Origin: Phycomyces nitens
Lineage: Eukaryota; Mucoromycota; Mucoromycetes; Mucorales; Phycomycetaceae
Length of the DNA stretch: 64,000 nucleotides
Assembly (NCBI GenBank): GCA_022702545.1
Contig: JAHRBC010000002.1
Location: 7,130,001-7,194,000, forward strand
Reading direction: 5' to 3'
Part shown: in pieces, positions 46,328-58,163 of the stretch
Layout of the letters: every line of letters starts with the position of its first letter
How positions within the stretch are numbered: position 1 is the first letter of the stretch
The notes under the pieces: model-generated
Database searches by the model: none
What the model was told of the DNA's origin: nothing
The model's input: only the letters and a program-made list of their open reading frames with translations
Position numbers and translations under genes: made by a program

Positions 46328-47100
46328 ATGAATATCAATGAACTCTCACCAGAGAAAATCCTCGAGATTATTAAGCTTGGTCAACAAGCACAACAACGAC
46401 AGAGAGATTATGAAGGAGACGAACTACCCGAAGAACTTTACAAAGATTTTGAAGAGTCTTTGACGAAAGGTCTCTAATCCAGTATTAACAGGTTTGCCAA
46501 AGATACCCTCAACTTTGAGGGCGGAAAATGGGCCAAGTCAGGAGCAATCAATCAGATCTTTGTCAAAGACCTCAAGAAATACACAATGGATGCCCATAAA
46601 ATTGTACAGGACAAATATAAGGATGGCGACAAACTCAGGATCACTGGAAAAGTAGCAAGTGAAATCTTCCTTGACCTTAGACACATCAGCACCAGAGGGG
46701 GCAGTGCTACCGACACAGCCGATCTGGAAGACATCATCCAGAAAGTCAGACGTTTGGCCGTCTATGCGTTTGCCAGTGGAAAAGCGCTCGATGAAAATGC
46801 CAAAGATATTAGTATCAGAGCAATCAAACTCCCAACAAGAGCAAGATATCTCAAATATGAAGAAGACAAGGACAAGGACATGGTCTTCGATCAGGAGTGG
46901 GTAGATAAAATACAACAGGCCAGATATGAAGAATCAGTTCTTCAAAGTGCAGTCAGCAATAATAGAGGAAGATATTCCAAAGGTGGATACTCCAATAGAG
47001 GACAACAAGGCAGAGGAAGAGGCTGTGAAGGCAAATTCTATAGTAAAGCACAATCCAACTACTCACAAAAATCTTTTTTTTTGGGAGAGAAAAATCGACT
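46328..47100 (+). pseudogene. Gag of the DIRS/Ngaro-type element
   Basis: It starts MNINELSPEKILEIIKLGQQ. It has one in-frame TAA (46475-46477), then is open through KDLKKYTMDAHKIVQDKY, DLEDIIQKVRRLAVYAFASG and a C-terminal RGG/GN-rich tail (GRYSKGGYSNRGQQGRGRG). The tail runs into the minisatellite-bearing stretch, which replaces the normal gag-pol junction. It resembles gag proteins of this retroelement group in size and in having a basic tail in place of a CCHC. Confidence 0.7.
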
Positions 47101-47152
47101 CCCCCAGGTCCCAATACACAACATTACACACCAGCCAACAACACACCAGCCA

Positions 47153-47290
47153 GGCAACACACCATCCAGGCAACACACCATCCAGGCAACACACCATCCA
47201 GGCAACACACCATCCAGGCAACACACCATCCAGGCAACACACCATCCAAGCAACACACCATCCAGGCAACACACCATCCAGGCAACAATA
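47153..47290 (+). repeat. 16-bp minisatellite inside gag-pol
   Basis: About 8.5 tandem copies of AGGCAACACACCATCC, with one A substitution in unit 7. Because 16 is not a multiple of three, three units (48 bases) give a 16-residue peptide period (HHPGNTPSRQHTIQAT), and all three forward frames stay open across the array. Confidence 0.95.
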
Positions 47291-47438
47291 ACGACATATC
47301 TTCTAAGTATTACCTCCAGATTTTCCAATAAAGTCACAAGTATCATCTCACACAGACACATCTATAGTTCCATAATCAATCTCGGTTCTACAACAACATT
47401 TCAACATTCAAATATATGGAAGTCCTCCAGGAGAACGA

Positions 47439-48182
47439 TTGAACAAATTTATAATAACATGGAAGAACACAATCAATCAACAATGGCCAATAATGGTAGT
47501 AAAGCAAGGGTACAGAATACAGTGGACGAAGTTCCCGATACCGTGGAGAGTCAAACCATTGTCATTACCACCAGAAGACCAAAAAGAGGTGGATTTAGCA
47601 GTGGAGAAAATCAAGAACTCGGATGTGATTGTGATATTGCCTACACAGAACGGGGACTACTTGTCCCAGTTCTTTATCGTCCGAGAAACAAACAAATGCC
47701 GCCCGATTCTGGACTGCAAACGGATCAACCAATTCATTCAGTGTCATCACTTCAAGATGGAAAGAGTGCCTGCCCTGAGAGATATCACCGAGCCAGGAGA
47801 TTTAATGACAAAGATGGACTTGAAAGATGCGTACATAGTTGTACCAATTCACAAGGACTCCTGACGTTTTCTCACATTCAAACAAAAGGGTACAGTGTAC
47901 CAATACAAGTCGCTCCCTTTTGGGATGAGTGTGGCTCCAATAGTATTTTCAAAACTCATGAGATATGTAATGGAACCTCTTCGGAAGAAGGGTATCCGAC
48001 TGGTCTACCACTTGGATGATATATCTATTCTAGCAAAACCCAAGTTGGAGATGGAATAACAGTCATCTCAGGTGATAAGACACCTAACTTCTCTGGGCTA
48101 TCTGATCAACTGGCAGAAGAGTGTATTAACACCTTCATACAAACAGGATTTTTTAGGCTTTCTATTCAATACCAAGAACATG
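47439..48182 (+). pseudogene. Partial reverse transcriptase, two nonsense codons, LINE-truncated
   Basis: One frame, ending at the LINE, contains NKCRPILDCKRINQF, LMTKMDLKDAYIVVPI, YKSLPFGMSVAPIVFSKLM and the intact catalytic YHLDDISILAK. A TGA at 47862-47864 lies where the 35-kb copy has Arg (HPQSRKYL against HKDS-stop-RFL), and a TAA lies at 48057-48059. The coding sequence stops at FLGFLFNTKNM where the LINE tail begins. Confidence 0.8.
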
Positions 48183-48184
48183 GA

Positions 48185-49742
48185 TTTTTTTTGTAGAGGG
48201 GAACTAGTCCCAGATTTTATTGTGTGTTACGAAAGGAACACAACTATTTTTGTATTTTTGTAGGGATATGTTGTAAAAAGAAAAAGAAAAAAAGAGAGAT
48301 CAGAGGGATATCTATGTTAAGTCTATGTTGAAAGCAAATTGTGCAGTGAGAGAGTCTATGTGGGCAAGAATGATATGGGTACGAAAAGGTGTAGCATCAA
48401 AGACATAGCTCCAGTGAGAGCGCCATATAGCCAGTAGGATACTGATAATAACGTGACAAGAGTGCAAGTGAGAATAAGTGCTGGATAATATAGGAAAGAG
48501 GAAGCCAAAGAGTGCGTTGTGTGATTCTGATATCTGTGGCTCATAGCCAAAATATTGGATCCAAATAGACCGCCATATAGGCCATTTGAGAGGGTGCTGG
48601 TAGAGAAAGTGGAAAAGAGTGTCGTATTAATTTGTGCATATGGGACATTCAGTTGTTATAAAGATAGTAGGTGCACGATTATGAAGAGTTACTCTACAGG
48701 AGTGAGCATTGAGAATAGCACAATACCAAACACTCCGGGCGGTATGGTGGATGGGGAGAGACCAGAAATATTTTCATTGTCGCGGTGTTAAAGGATGCAA
48801 CGTATGTGGGGATTTTGCAGGGTCGTGGCAAATATCTCGGAATTGGCGCGTGTTGATCGCAGCAAAACGAGGGCTACCGATCTGAAGAGCGCTAACAAAT
48901 GGAGATCCATCAACAATGAGGGGATTGATAGTGACAAGTGTTGAGTTGGTTTTGTGGTGCAACGTTGTCAGAAATAAAAATGATGAAGGGTTGCTAACGA
49001 GTTCAGAAGGCAAAAATGTATAATAAAAAAGGGATAAAGTACTGTGATAACGCTCGGGTCTATCCAACAGTAAGGAGATTGGGGTAGAATGTATACAAAA
49101 GACAAATATAACAAGAGGTATGCTTATAATTATCGCGAAGAGTGATTATAAGTCAGTGACAATGAAATAAATGTGTAAGGATACAAATCAGGGTTTGATC
49201 AATAAAAATAAAGGTAGATAGAGATACGTTTTATTATTGCTTCATATCAAGCCTTTTATACTGAAGAAATCTATACTATCTCATTATAACTTCTTCTAAG
49301 TATAATTGATGATGTTATACCATGCGCAAGGGTACTTCTTCCACTAGGGTACCTCTTGCACATGGGTTTAAAAGAAATCCTGCAAAAGTCGTCATACTTT
49401 TACAGGATGTTCGTGGTCTGAACGGAACCAAAACGAGACACACCGTGTCAGTAGGAAGTTGCAAAGCAGGATGGTAGCTGGGTGGTAAAGTGGCCCGCCA
49501 AAAGAAAGGTGTGAACTTGGCCCTAAAAGTGGACAAGTCTCGAAATAGCTTGGAGACAAGATATGGTGATACAGATCTTTCAGTTGAGGTACGTTGACGG
49601 ATAGCCCGCATATCTTCATCATACATAAATGCGTTGTAGGCAAGAAGTCTTTTCCAGCCAGTAGTATTACGGTCCGAAGGGTCTGAGTATACCACCACAT
49701 CGAGTATAGGCAAGGAAAGACAAGTGGGATAACTAATGGTAA
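48185..49742 (-). mobile_element. 5'-truncated LINE (family B)
   Basis: The minus-strand LINE 3' end is marked by a T-run at 48185-48192 followed by GTAGAGGGGAACTAGTCCC, a 3' UTR shared with the LINE end at 56533. Degenerate ORF2 C-terminal sequence can be read upward: AIWRSHWSYVFDATPF, HPLKWPIWRSIWIQYFG, TECPIC, RSVWYCAILNAHSC, and an open stretch 49315-49713 with LDVVVYSDPSDRN and SVSPYLVSKLFRDLSTF. It has no RT. It is cut at 49742 by the repeat at 49743. Confidence 0.72.
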
Positions 49743-49951
49743 TGACACATGGTGGGTTGGTTATGTAGTATAAATGTCCAACTCAGTGGCAAGAAAATAG
49801 ATACGGGTAGAAAGACAATCTTAATAAAGAACAGATCAAGAGACTATTTAACTACTTCGGGGCATTCCTACAGATACATCACTACTTCGAAGTTCACTGC
49901 GATGAGCGATACAACAAACACTGGTGAATAAAATAAACCATGTCACGACTT
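49743..49951 (+). repeat. 209-bp element with terminal TGACA/TGTCA, copy 1
   Basis: It starts TGACACATGGTGGGTTGG and ends ATAAACCATGTCA. It is an inverted copy of 50742-50944 at about 95% identity. It contains a GTATAAATG box near its start and an AATAAAATAAA near its end, so it could be a solo LTR (TG...CA) or a MITE. A 60-codon frame is shared by both copies, but nothing suggests it is a protein. No flanking duplication is seen for this copy. Confidence 0.75.
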
Positions 49952-50741
49952 ACCTAATCATGTTCTCAAAGTATATTTCCAAAATTAAAAGAAAGAACAT
50001 TTTATTTGTACTTAAGTGTTATTGATTCAGTAAAAATGTAATTTTATTATAATTAGCTATAGAAAAGAGTATATCAATAATATTTTTCAAGAAAAAGTAC
50101 ATGAGAATCTACTTCTCTGTTTTATATAGTACTGACAATTCTAGGACATTATATATTTCTCGACTTTATGCGATTTTTATTTTTATTTTAAAAAAATATT
50201 GAAAAACAAAGATTATTATTCTTGGAATACGTATAGGTTTTAGGTATTGCTTTTAACAGTGGTGCAAAGATATTTCTGGGATGAATCCAGTAGATTTATT
50301 TTCTGTAGTTATAACAAACATAAAATATTGTTCTCACAAATGATCAATATACAGACCTTCCGATAGAAACGCTTGAAATAGAGTTAAAGGATTCACTGAT
50401 CCTTTATTGTGAAATGGACTGCCCAAATACAATGATATCTACTCGATGCAATTCTAAGTTACACATCGTAAATTGATGTTACAATTTACTTTGTTAAATT
50501 ACCCATTTCTTACTACTTACAATTTCTCTTTCCCTTCCCATTTGCCAAACAATTATTCAATAACTTTCCCAAACCAACGAACACACTTTCGGTATGGTTT
50601 TTATATCATTATATCTTATCCTTGTTAACATCTCTCGTAGTTGGTTTTTATTATTTTATAAATAAAGTTTACAATCCACAACAATTGTATCAATATCTTA
50701 TTAGCAAACAATCTATGATTTGGTCAGATCAATATGACTAG
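49952..50741. other. Spacer between inverted 0.2-kb repeats
   Basis: AT-rich sequence, no gene recognised. The ends do not resemble LINE or DIRS sequences nearby. Confidence 0.4.
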
Positions 50742-50944
50742 TGACACGGTTTATTTTATTCACCGGTGTTTGTTGTATCGCTCATCGCAGTGAACTTCGA
50801 AGTAGTGATGTATCTGTAGAAATGCCCCGAAGTAGTTAAATAGTCTCTTAATCTGTTCTTTATTAAAATGGTCTTTCTACCCGTATCTATTTTCTTGTCA
50901 CTGAGTTGGACATTTATACTACATAACCAACCCACCATGTGTCA
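50742..50944 (-). repeat. 203-bp element with terminal TGACA/TGTCA, copy 2
   Basis: This is the inverted partner of 49743-49951. It is flanked on both sides by CTAG (50738-50741 and 50945-50948), consistent with a 4-bp target duplication, though CTAG is palindromic and could be chance. Confidence 0.75.
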
Positions 50945-51568
50945 CTAGGAGTGTACTTGTTTATGAACTCAAGATCCCGAGTCACTCTCCTCTAAGTATA
51001 AAGTATCATTTATAGTATTTATTATTTTATTGTCATTGCTTTTTAACTATAAAAAGAATCTATAGAGTCTGTCTATTTATTTTATAAAATTACATTTATT
51101 TTTTACTTTATCTTACTTTAGAAAACCCATTAGTCTGATAATCATCACTAAAAGATTTTTAAAATAGCAATAACGATGTCTATGAGGTATCATTTCTCAC
51201 TCTCTTAATTCTACCAACACCATCAATATAATACGTAAAGCATATATACTATTAAACATGCAAAAACGTCTCATACTTGAAAATATTCTGATTTGATATA
51301 TAGTGCCTTCTAAAGTAAGAAGTTAATGATAAACGATAGTTTATATATATAATTATCAATTTTTTAATACTATATACGAATTATAAATTAAATTACAGAG
51401 TAAACAATATATATATATTATTTTCCCCTGATGGCCATGTCATCACAAGGAATAATTTCGTAGCCCTTTTTATTAGCTAGCAATACATTCCAATCGACCA
51501 AATTTAATATAAATACAAGGCTTTTGTCTCTTTTTTTTGCTGTGTATCTCTTTCTGCTATTGTTCAAT
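50945..51568 (+). promoter_or_regulatory. Promoter region of duplicated gene A
   Basis: From about 51170 the sequence is related to 59780-60218, upstream of gene B. Shared elements are GTCATCACA (about 51439; 60098), CCAATC (about 51490; 60148), a TATA element (TATAAATA at 51508; AAATAAATAG at 60156) and directly after it GGCTTTTGTCT (51519; 60168). The spacing to the ATG, about 60 bases from TATA, is the same. Confidence 0.65.
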
Positions 51569-53027
51569 ATGCTCTCCTTCACTGCTTCTCACTTTCTCTC
51601 TCTCTCCGCTGTTCTTGCGCCTTCAAGTGCGTTCTCTCCTGCTGACCTCCCTCTTCCTGTGCCCTTCTCTCCAACTCTCCATCTCCATCTCTCTGGCCCT
51701 TTCTTTCTCTCCATTCCTGCCACTCCTGCCACTCTTGCTGTTGGAGCCGCCTGTGCTGCGCTTGCCGTGCCACTGTTGCTGAGGAATTCTGGAGATATAT
51801 CCAGGGCTTCTGGCTCTTCTGGTGGTGCTTCTGGCCCTTCTGTTGGCAGTTCTGTTGGCCGTTCTGTTGGTCCAAGCCTTGCTCTTGCTCCTGCTTGTGA
51901 CCCTGTTTGTGGTCTTGGTCGTGGTCTTGGTCGTGGCTCTCCTCTTCGCCATGTTTGTGGCTCTCCTCTTGGCTCTGTTCGTGGCCCTGCTTTTGTTTCT
52001 CGTCATGGTCATGTTTACGGCCCAGCCCATGGTCCTGCTTCTGCTTCTGTCCATGGTTTTTCTTGTGGACGTGCTTTGCCACCAGTACCAAGTTGTACTG
52101 TTACTAGAACCCCCACTGAAGGTATGTTTTATTTTTGTCTAGTATCACATATTTCTGAAAGTGGCTACGAAATTCAAAAATATTATTTGCTTTATAGCCT
52201 CTGGTCATAAGCGAGACCATGCAGATATCACTCGTGGTGATGAGGAGGTTTACCGCCCTACATCTCGTCGTCGTATTGGAGACAATGTTCTATCTGAGGG
52301 TAAGGAAGAAAATATTTCACTGGTATACTTTTCTGTGTCTTGACTTATACTCTATTTGTAATTTTTAGCTGTACCCGCTCCTAGAGGAACAAAGCGCGTA
52401 CGAAATATCGACGCAGACGAGCTAAAGGTGGTTTATAAAAGAGTGAAGACCAAATACGAGGCTGGGCTAGTCATGCCTAAAAAATCCAAGAAAATCGAGC
52501 CCTGCCTCTACACAGAGGTGCTCCAAAAAGAGCACTATCTTGGGCTAAAAGAGCTCAATCGTAGTGTACATGGGGAAGACAAGGAGGAGGAGGTTAAAAG
52601 ACCAGCTCCTACAACTCTTCCTCGTCCTACTCTTACAGGGGAGAGTAAGAGGGACTCCTTTACTTGCGCTCCTCCTGGTGGCTGGTGCAACTGCCGCTCG
52701 TTCGCACAGTACGGGTCATGTTATATGTGCCCATCATGCCGTAGCTGTTTCCAGAATTGCCCATGCAAAGTCCCAGAGCTGTCCGAGTTGCCAGTAGTAA
52801 TTCCGGCACAAAGTGACTTTGATTTTCTTGACGACTTCGGAAACCCACGTCTTCCAGTTTCTTCTGGTCACTCTCGCAAATCTCGCGGCTCTCGTCGATC
52901 TCGCGGTTCTCGCAGCTCTGGCAGTTCTGGCGGCTATGATAGGTCCGGTGAACAAGCTCACCAGACCGGCCCTTGGGGGAAGGTGCTCGACATGGCAACA
53001 GCAGTGAAGAGGTTCTTCTCCTCATAA
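51569..53027 (+). CDS. Gene A, unrecognised three-exon family (paralogue of gene B)
   Basis: Function is not recognised. Exons are 51569-52121, 52198-52299 and 52369-53027, all joined in phase 1, giving 437 residues. Exon 1 encodes a Ser/Pro/Ala-rich N-terminus, a hydrophobic segment (TLAVGAACAALAVPLLL) and a Gly/Ser/Val low-complexity part. Exon 2 gives the conserved ITRGDEEVYRPTSRRRIG. Exon 3 starts VPAPRGTKRVRNIDADEL, continues VVYKRVKTKYEAG, contains a Cys-rich cluster (nine Cys in GWCNC...CYMCPSCRSC...CPC) that gene B lacks, then Ser/Arg repeats, and ends TAVKRFFSS. Basic patches could be nuclear localisation signals. A charged antisense frame over exon 1 is a shadow of the repeats. The stop codon lies in a hairpin (53003-53040). 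Confidence 0.78.
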
Positions 53028-53171
53028 GAACCTCTTCACTCAAGCCCAGCTACCTAATCAAGGCTGGGCTTGATATCTGGGACTTGACCTGGAGAACCGG
53101 CAGAAGCAATCCTAGATTGGCAATCTAGGAGGTAACAAGATTGAAACATATCGCACTAACAATCTTGTTAC
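53003..53171 (+). ncRNA. Conserved hairpin series across the stop codon and 3' UTR of gene A
   Basis: There are four perfect or wobble-paired hairpins. H1, 53003-53040: 15-bp arms AGTGAAGAGGTTCTT and complement, with an 8-base loop; the TAA stop lies at the loop edge. H2, 53041-53072: arms CAAGCCCAGC(T). H2b, 53111-53129: arms CCTAGATT. H3, 53132-53171: arms GTAACAAGATTG. H1, H2 and H3 are kept in gene B (61275-61439), where differences in H1 and H2 preserve pairing by wobble. This is annotated as RNA structure inside the mRNA, not as a separate RNA gene. Confidence 0.7.
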
Positions 53172-54640
53172 TAAAATAGCAACAGGCAGCAACAGGGAGC
53201 AACACAAAGCAACACAAAGCAACAGGAACTAACATTACTAACCCTTTCTTTGTATATAAACAGAATACGACACACGTTCCTGTATTTCTCTATTATATTT
53301 TATTGAATTGTATTGAACAATCTTGTATTCCATTGTATTCCACTGAATTGTATTGAATTATTTTGTAATCTATTGTATTCCACTGAATTGTATTGAAACA
53401 AATTGTATTTCATTTTATTATATTGTATTTTACTGGCCTTGGCTGCCTTGAACACATCTATTTGACGATTGAAATATATATTATTACTCTTGGTGTAGTA
53501 CAAAAATCTATATGTCACTGAAATTATCTTTAAATTCTTATTAATATTGAATAACTTTTATAAATCACAATAGTTGTTCAATCGTATTTTTTCAAAGTAT
53601 TCGATATATCTACATTTTTTTCAACCAAGTGTTTATACAGTTAAAGCTGCTATATAAAGTATAGTGCTATATTTTCTCGCATCGTCTTGATTATTTGAAT
53701 CACACATTTTCCAACCGATCAACAACATATTAAAGTAGGGACTCATATTATAGACATGAGTTTGTAGTCAGTAGACCCTTTGACGACAGTTTTTCATATA
53801 CAATCCATAACAATACTGATATTAATATACAGGCAATCTACAGTGCAATAAAATATATGGAAAGGTACGAAAAATCTATTTCCAAAAAAAGTGGAAAGAA
53901 TCTACAAAGATCATGAATAAAGAGAATAACAACAATCTAGCTAATCAAATAGATTTGTTCAGTTTTATAGAGATTTCAATAGGGCATAATTTACTATGAG
54001 TTTCTGGAGAGAGAAAAATAAAATAAAAGCTACATTATTTACTGCCGAGCTATGAGAATAATGTATATATATTGTATTTAGAAAACAAGTCCATGAAGCC
54101 GGGAAAAATATAAGAGCAAAGGTAAGAGATATTTTTATCATTGCCAAAGACCAAAAGCAATTGAACTTATATTTCCAGTGATAGTCCCAAAGGGCGAGCA
54201 AGGGAAAATAAAACATTAAACTAGCAGATATGATAAGATTCATTACCGATGAAAAGACAAAGATCTAAATGCTGTGAGAAGAACAATGGGCAGATGGGTG
54301 TTATCAAAGATATTTGACCAGATTCGTATTATCACACCAAAGCTCATAGATTTTGCATAGAGAAAGTGGTATTCTTTTTACTTGTTTTAGTAATTCCAAT
54401 GGCTCTTTCACCTAAACAATTGAATATGTCAATTTTGAAAGATTCCCTCAGAAACATTATCCCTTCTTCACTGGCTATCTCACTTACCCTTCCACTGGTG
54501 GTCTATCTACATTTAACTAGCCACACACACCAATTTAGCCCGCTTAGCTATGGACATTCTACTCTCAATTCCAACAGTAAATAAAAGATAATTTGCTTCC
54601 TAGTACTTGTAAGAGACAAAGATCTATAAGCTACTACGCA
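53172..54640. repeat. Duplicated 3' flank of gene A with minisatellites and a LINE fragment
   Basis: Short AGCAACACAA units (53178-53222) and a TTGTATTGAA-type array (about 53305-53430) come first. Then follows a stretch shared with 61750-61880 (TGGCCTTGGCTGCCTTGA..., CTGAAATTATCTTT), and later minus-strand sequence resembling the LINE C-terminus around 53990-54400. Corresponding sequence lies at 61440-62600. Confidence 0.65.
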
Positions 54641-56530
54641 AGTATATCAATGAGGTATCTCCACCTATTTTATCTTTTATCACATCCCTTTAGATTTTCC
54701 CAATATGGAGGATCTTTCAGGACATTTGTGTCTGAAATATTTTAGTGGAAAGGAACGATATGTACTTTGAGACTCTTTTATTGTATGAAGATAAATCAAA
54801 TTGAATTGAATTAGAAGTATATTTAATGAACAATAATACCAGTACTTACAGATATTAAAATAAATCTAGTTACTCTGGATATTGGTCATCGTAATGGCTG
54901 TGCTGTCAGTTAACTGGATACTTTAGGGCAGTGTCCTACTGTAGATTAGACGTAATACGTTTGTCTTGGGTAAGGATATTTTGGTTGTAGTTTATATCGA
55001 GTCCTGACAGTACAAATTTCTGGGTTTGTATATCACTTTATGGGATATTTAATCATGCCAAATACAATGGTTTTTTTTCCTAGTTGGTAAAAGCAACGTC
55101 AATAAACGTGGTTTATTAGAAATATAAAAATATGGACAAAATAATACAAGAGTACAACCACGCTCGGATTCATTTTCAAACGGTTTGGAGCAGGATTAGT
55201 CTTTGAGACTAGAGATAAAGCTGGTGCTTTAGCCCCAGCGTGGAAAATGTGGAAAGCAATTAACAGGTGGAAGATCCCCTGGAAACTTAGGATTAACGAA
55301 AAAGTTAGCCTTGTCGTTCTCCATTATCAGATATGTCCAATAAGTTAGAATATTTACGTTTAAGTCTATGAGTGTTGTTATGACAGCGATTGTAAAGGTA
55401 GTCAGGTAAATTGCACTTCTAGCACACGCAAAATTATCACTAAGGGTAGTTAGAGAAAAGGTGTTTAGGGTTATGGCAAGAGTTCCAGTGCAAATGTATC
55501 TTGGACCAAATGGAGCAAACATTTCGATCATCTTCAAAAGTAAAAGCATGAGATAAATGTAGCAGTGGTATTAAAGAAGGACTGTGTGAGGAGTGGATAA
55601 GAGCATAGGCTTGTCCATCAGCCATTCTTTCGAGAATCGTGTGCTCCCCTGAAACATAATGTCATATTTTTTTGATATATTTACCTATGATGATTACTGT
55701 TTTTGATCTATTTTATATAGCAACTTTTGAGAGAAAGACCTTGGCCAATTCTACCTTTGGTCCAAAAGAGAGAAATATATGGGACCATGTTCCACAAACT
55801 GCGATTCCTTTGTTGGCATATTTTAAAACGTCTTTACCTGTTCTCATTAAGATCTCCACGACCGAGAATTTTCCAATGTAATGGAGTGATAATTCGACAA
55901 CAATGGTATATGAAAGGTGCGATTGAGTAGCATCCTTAAATTATGTAAGTGCTACATTAGCAGCAATACTTTTATACAGCAAAGTGTGTGGCTCCTCCGC
56001 GGGACCAGATGGAGTCATCAATGATGCCATGTTCATTGCAAGATATTTGGTAAATGGTATCTGTGTCAACAACCCCCAAAAAAACTAGTGCCCGAGATTT
56101 GGGCGATGGATAATTGAAGCGTAGACTAGTAAAGGTGGGCTAATTGTGGTAGCCATGGGTTCATAGTCTTTTTGTATTCCAGAATTGTTGGTGTCTATGG
56201 TGACAAATACAACAGTCTCAATCTTATCCTCAAGGTATTGGGCGCCAAATAAAGACAGTATTTGGAAAGTCACGAAAGATCAATGAATTATGTCTCTCGA
56301 GTGATTAGTATTCCAAACATGCGTATAAAAAAGCTATCACAGTAAGAGATCAACGGTTCCTGACAACTCCACCCCTGTCTGCTGAACTCAAAAAAATTGT
56401 TTAAATCCGTCTGGTATCCCTGGACATAATTATGATGCTGTCGCAGCCCAACTTAGAGAATTCTCAAGCTTATTTGGGGAAGTATGTGGCACTGTGGTTT
56501 ATAAAAAGTTTAGCATCAATGGTTAAGGCT
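54641..56530. other. Unassigned, probably LINE-derived debris
   Basis: Minus-strand frames such as 55229-55549 are hydrophobic and Leu/Ile/Thr-rich and may be remnants of LINE ORF2, but no motif can be identified. No gene is supported. Confidence 0.35.
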
Positions 56531-58163
56531 ATCTTTTTTCTTGTAGAGGAGAACAAGTTCCAAAATTCATTCTGTGTTACGAAGGGAACATAATTGTCTT
56601 TGGTTTTTGTTTTGATTGACTTTGTAAAATAGAAATAGAGATCTAGGAGAGTGCTATATTGAATCTATTTCAAATAAAAACTGGAAGGTGATAGTATATA
56701 GCTTATAATTAACGGTAGAAAAAAATGGGATTCTATAAAAATCAACACTTCGATGGGCTTTCCAGATGGCTAAGATTATGCTGATAATTACTTGGAGGAT
56801 TGGACGGAAAAATTGAGAGTGGGCGATCAGTGAGGTCAAGATGGAAGAATCCACAGTGTATGTCATTCGACTGTATTATATGGACAAGGTATTTGTCCTA
56901 TATATTTTCCTATATCGACCATTTGTGTGAATACTGATTGAGAAAGTGAGAAAGTGCGTCAATATCAAATATGCAAACTTGACAAGTGGATGTAGAAAAG
57001 ATCGAGGGAGTTCACTGGTAAAATGTCAGTTGGCATGGTGAGGTATTTGGTATAGCCCAGTACCAGATATTTTGGGTTGTGATGAATTGGATGGAGCCAA
57101 AGTAGCTTCCTCTGGTTAGGATGCAGAGGAAAGTTCTCGGACGGCAATGTGGAGAAGTTTTGGCAAATATCATGCAAACGGATTGTGGAAAGGTTACTCA
57201 ACCGTTTGTAGCTATTATAGAGGGTTGAGACAGGAGGAATACATTCAACAACAAGAGGGTGATCAGGAAGTCTTAAGCCAGAGTGGTCCCTGGAGTCCAA
57301 AGTGTCTTTCCAAAATAATGGAATAAACTTGTCTGATTCCTCAGCAAAGTCTTAGAACAGTTTTGCAAGTAGGTAAGGTGAGTCGGTCTGTTTAGATGGC
57401 AGACACAGGCGAATGAATTGTAGATTTTTGACAGGTATAAATGCATCAGGGACCATAAGGCCTTTCTAACCAAAAGTATTTTGTGGACGGGGTCTTTGAA
57501 TATCACTACATCCAACAACCTGAGAGGGACAGGATTAATATCTAGGTGTAATCAAGCAGAAAACTCAAAAGAGGGGGTCTATTGTGGGTAGAATGGTAAT
57601 TAGTGCATTATTCTTTGATTGTACAAATGGATATTGGAGTTTAAAAAAACGAGAGGGAGAAGAAAATCAGAGAAAGACTGGCTAGGATTGGTATAGCAAC
57701 TCCAACGTTGGACAGAAGATTTGTGAATTGGATTGTCAGAAATTGGTTGTATCCAATGTAAAGTTAGAAATTTCTACTAGATCTAGGGATCAAAGGTGTC
57801 CGGTCTTTCGTGAAGTTTTGGAAAGCAAAGATAGAAAAGACTAGCCATTTGAAGCATTTCTCAATGAAGAAACTGACTGACAACAGATATTAGTTTGTCC
57901 AAGATAGTTTGAAAGACATTAGTGGCAAAAAGGGCATGACAGATACTGGTAAGAATCAAAGTGTCAATGACAATAGTATGACCAACAATAAACTTGGATC
58001 GCTGTGAATATATGTTGCAGACGAATTCGACAATGTTTAGAAGCAAAGTACAAAAATGTTTTCTCTTGGCAATTAATTTAATAGAAGTCAAACCCAAGTA
58101 TGTAAGGGTAATTGGAGAAGTGCAATCGTACCATAAGGTAATTGACTTTGTCAATATAAATGA

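Larger units (their letters stand above)
46328..48182 (+). mobile_element. Decayed DIRS/Ngaro-type element (gag and 5' pol), cut by a LINE
   Basis: This is a relative of the element at 35353: gag from the ATG at 46328, then a minisatellite, then pol up to 48182, where a LINE 3' end begins. The recombinase is missing. It complements the 35-kb copy, which has the 3' half. Confidence 0.85.

Noticed and set aside
47117..47290. CRISPR-like array
   Set aside because: Head-to-tail 16-bp units without spacers, in a fungal nuclear context; it is a minisatellite.
49749..49931. 60-codon frame conserved in both 0.2-kb repeats
   Set aside because: Conservation is explained by overall 95% identity of the repeats. 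The ATG is part of the terminal repeat, and the peptide has no recognisable feature.
51579..52091. Antisense open frame over gene A exon 1 coding a His/Gln/Lys/Glu-rich protein
   Set aside because: It mirrors the repetitive codons of the Gly/Ser/Val-rich exon on the other strand. The plus strand has introns, a promoter and a paralogue with the same layout, and the antisense frame has no counterpart in gene B.
53018..53040. Helitron 3' terminus (hairpin plus CTRR)
   Set aside because: The hairpins overlap the coding end and stop codon of a spliced gene, no Rep-helicase is present, and the characteristic end after the stem is missing.
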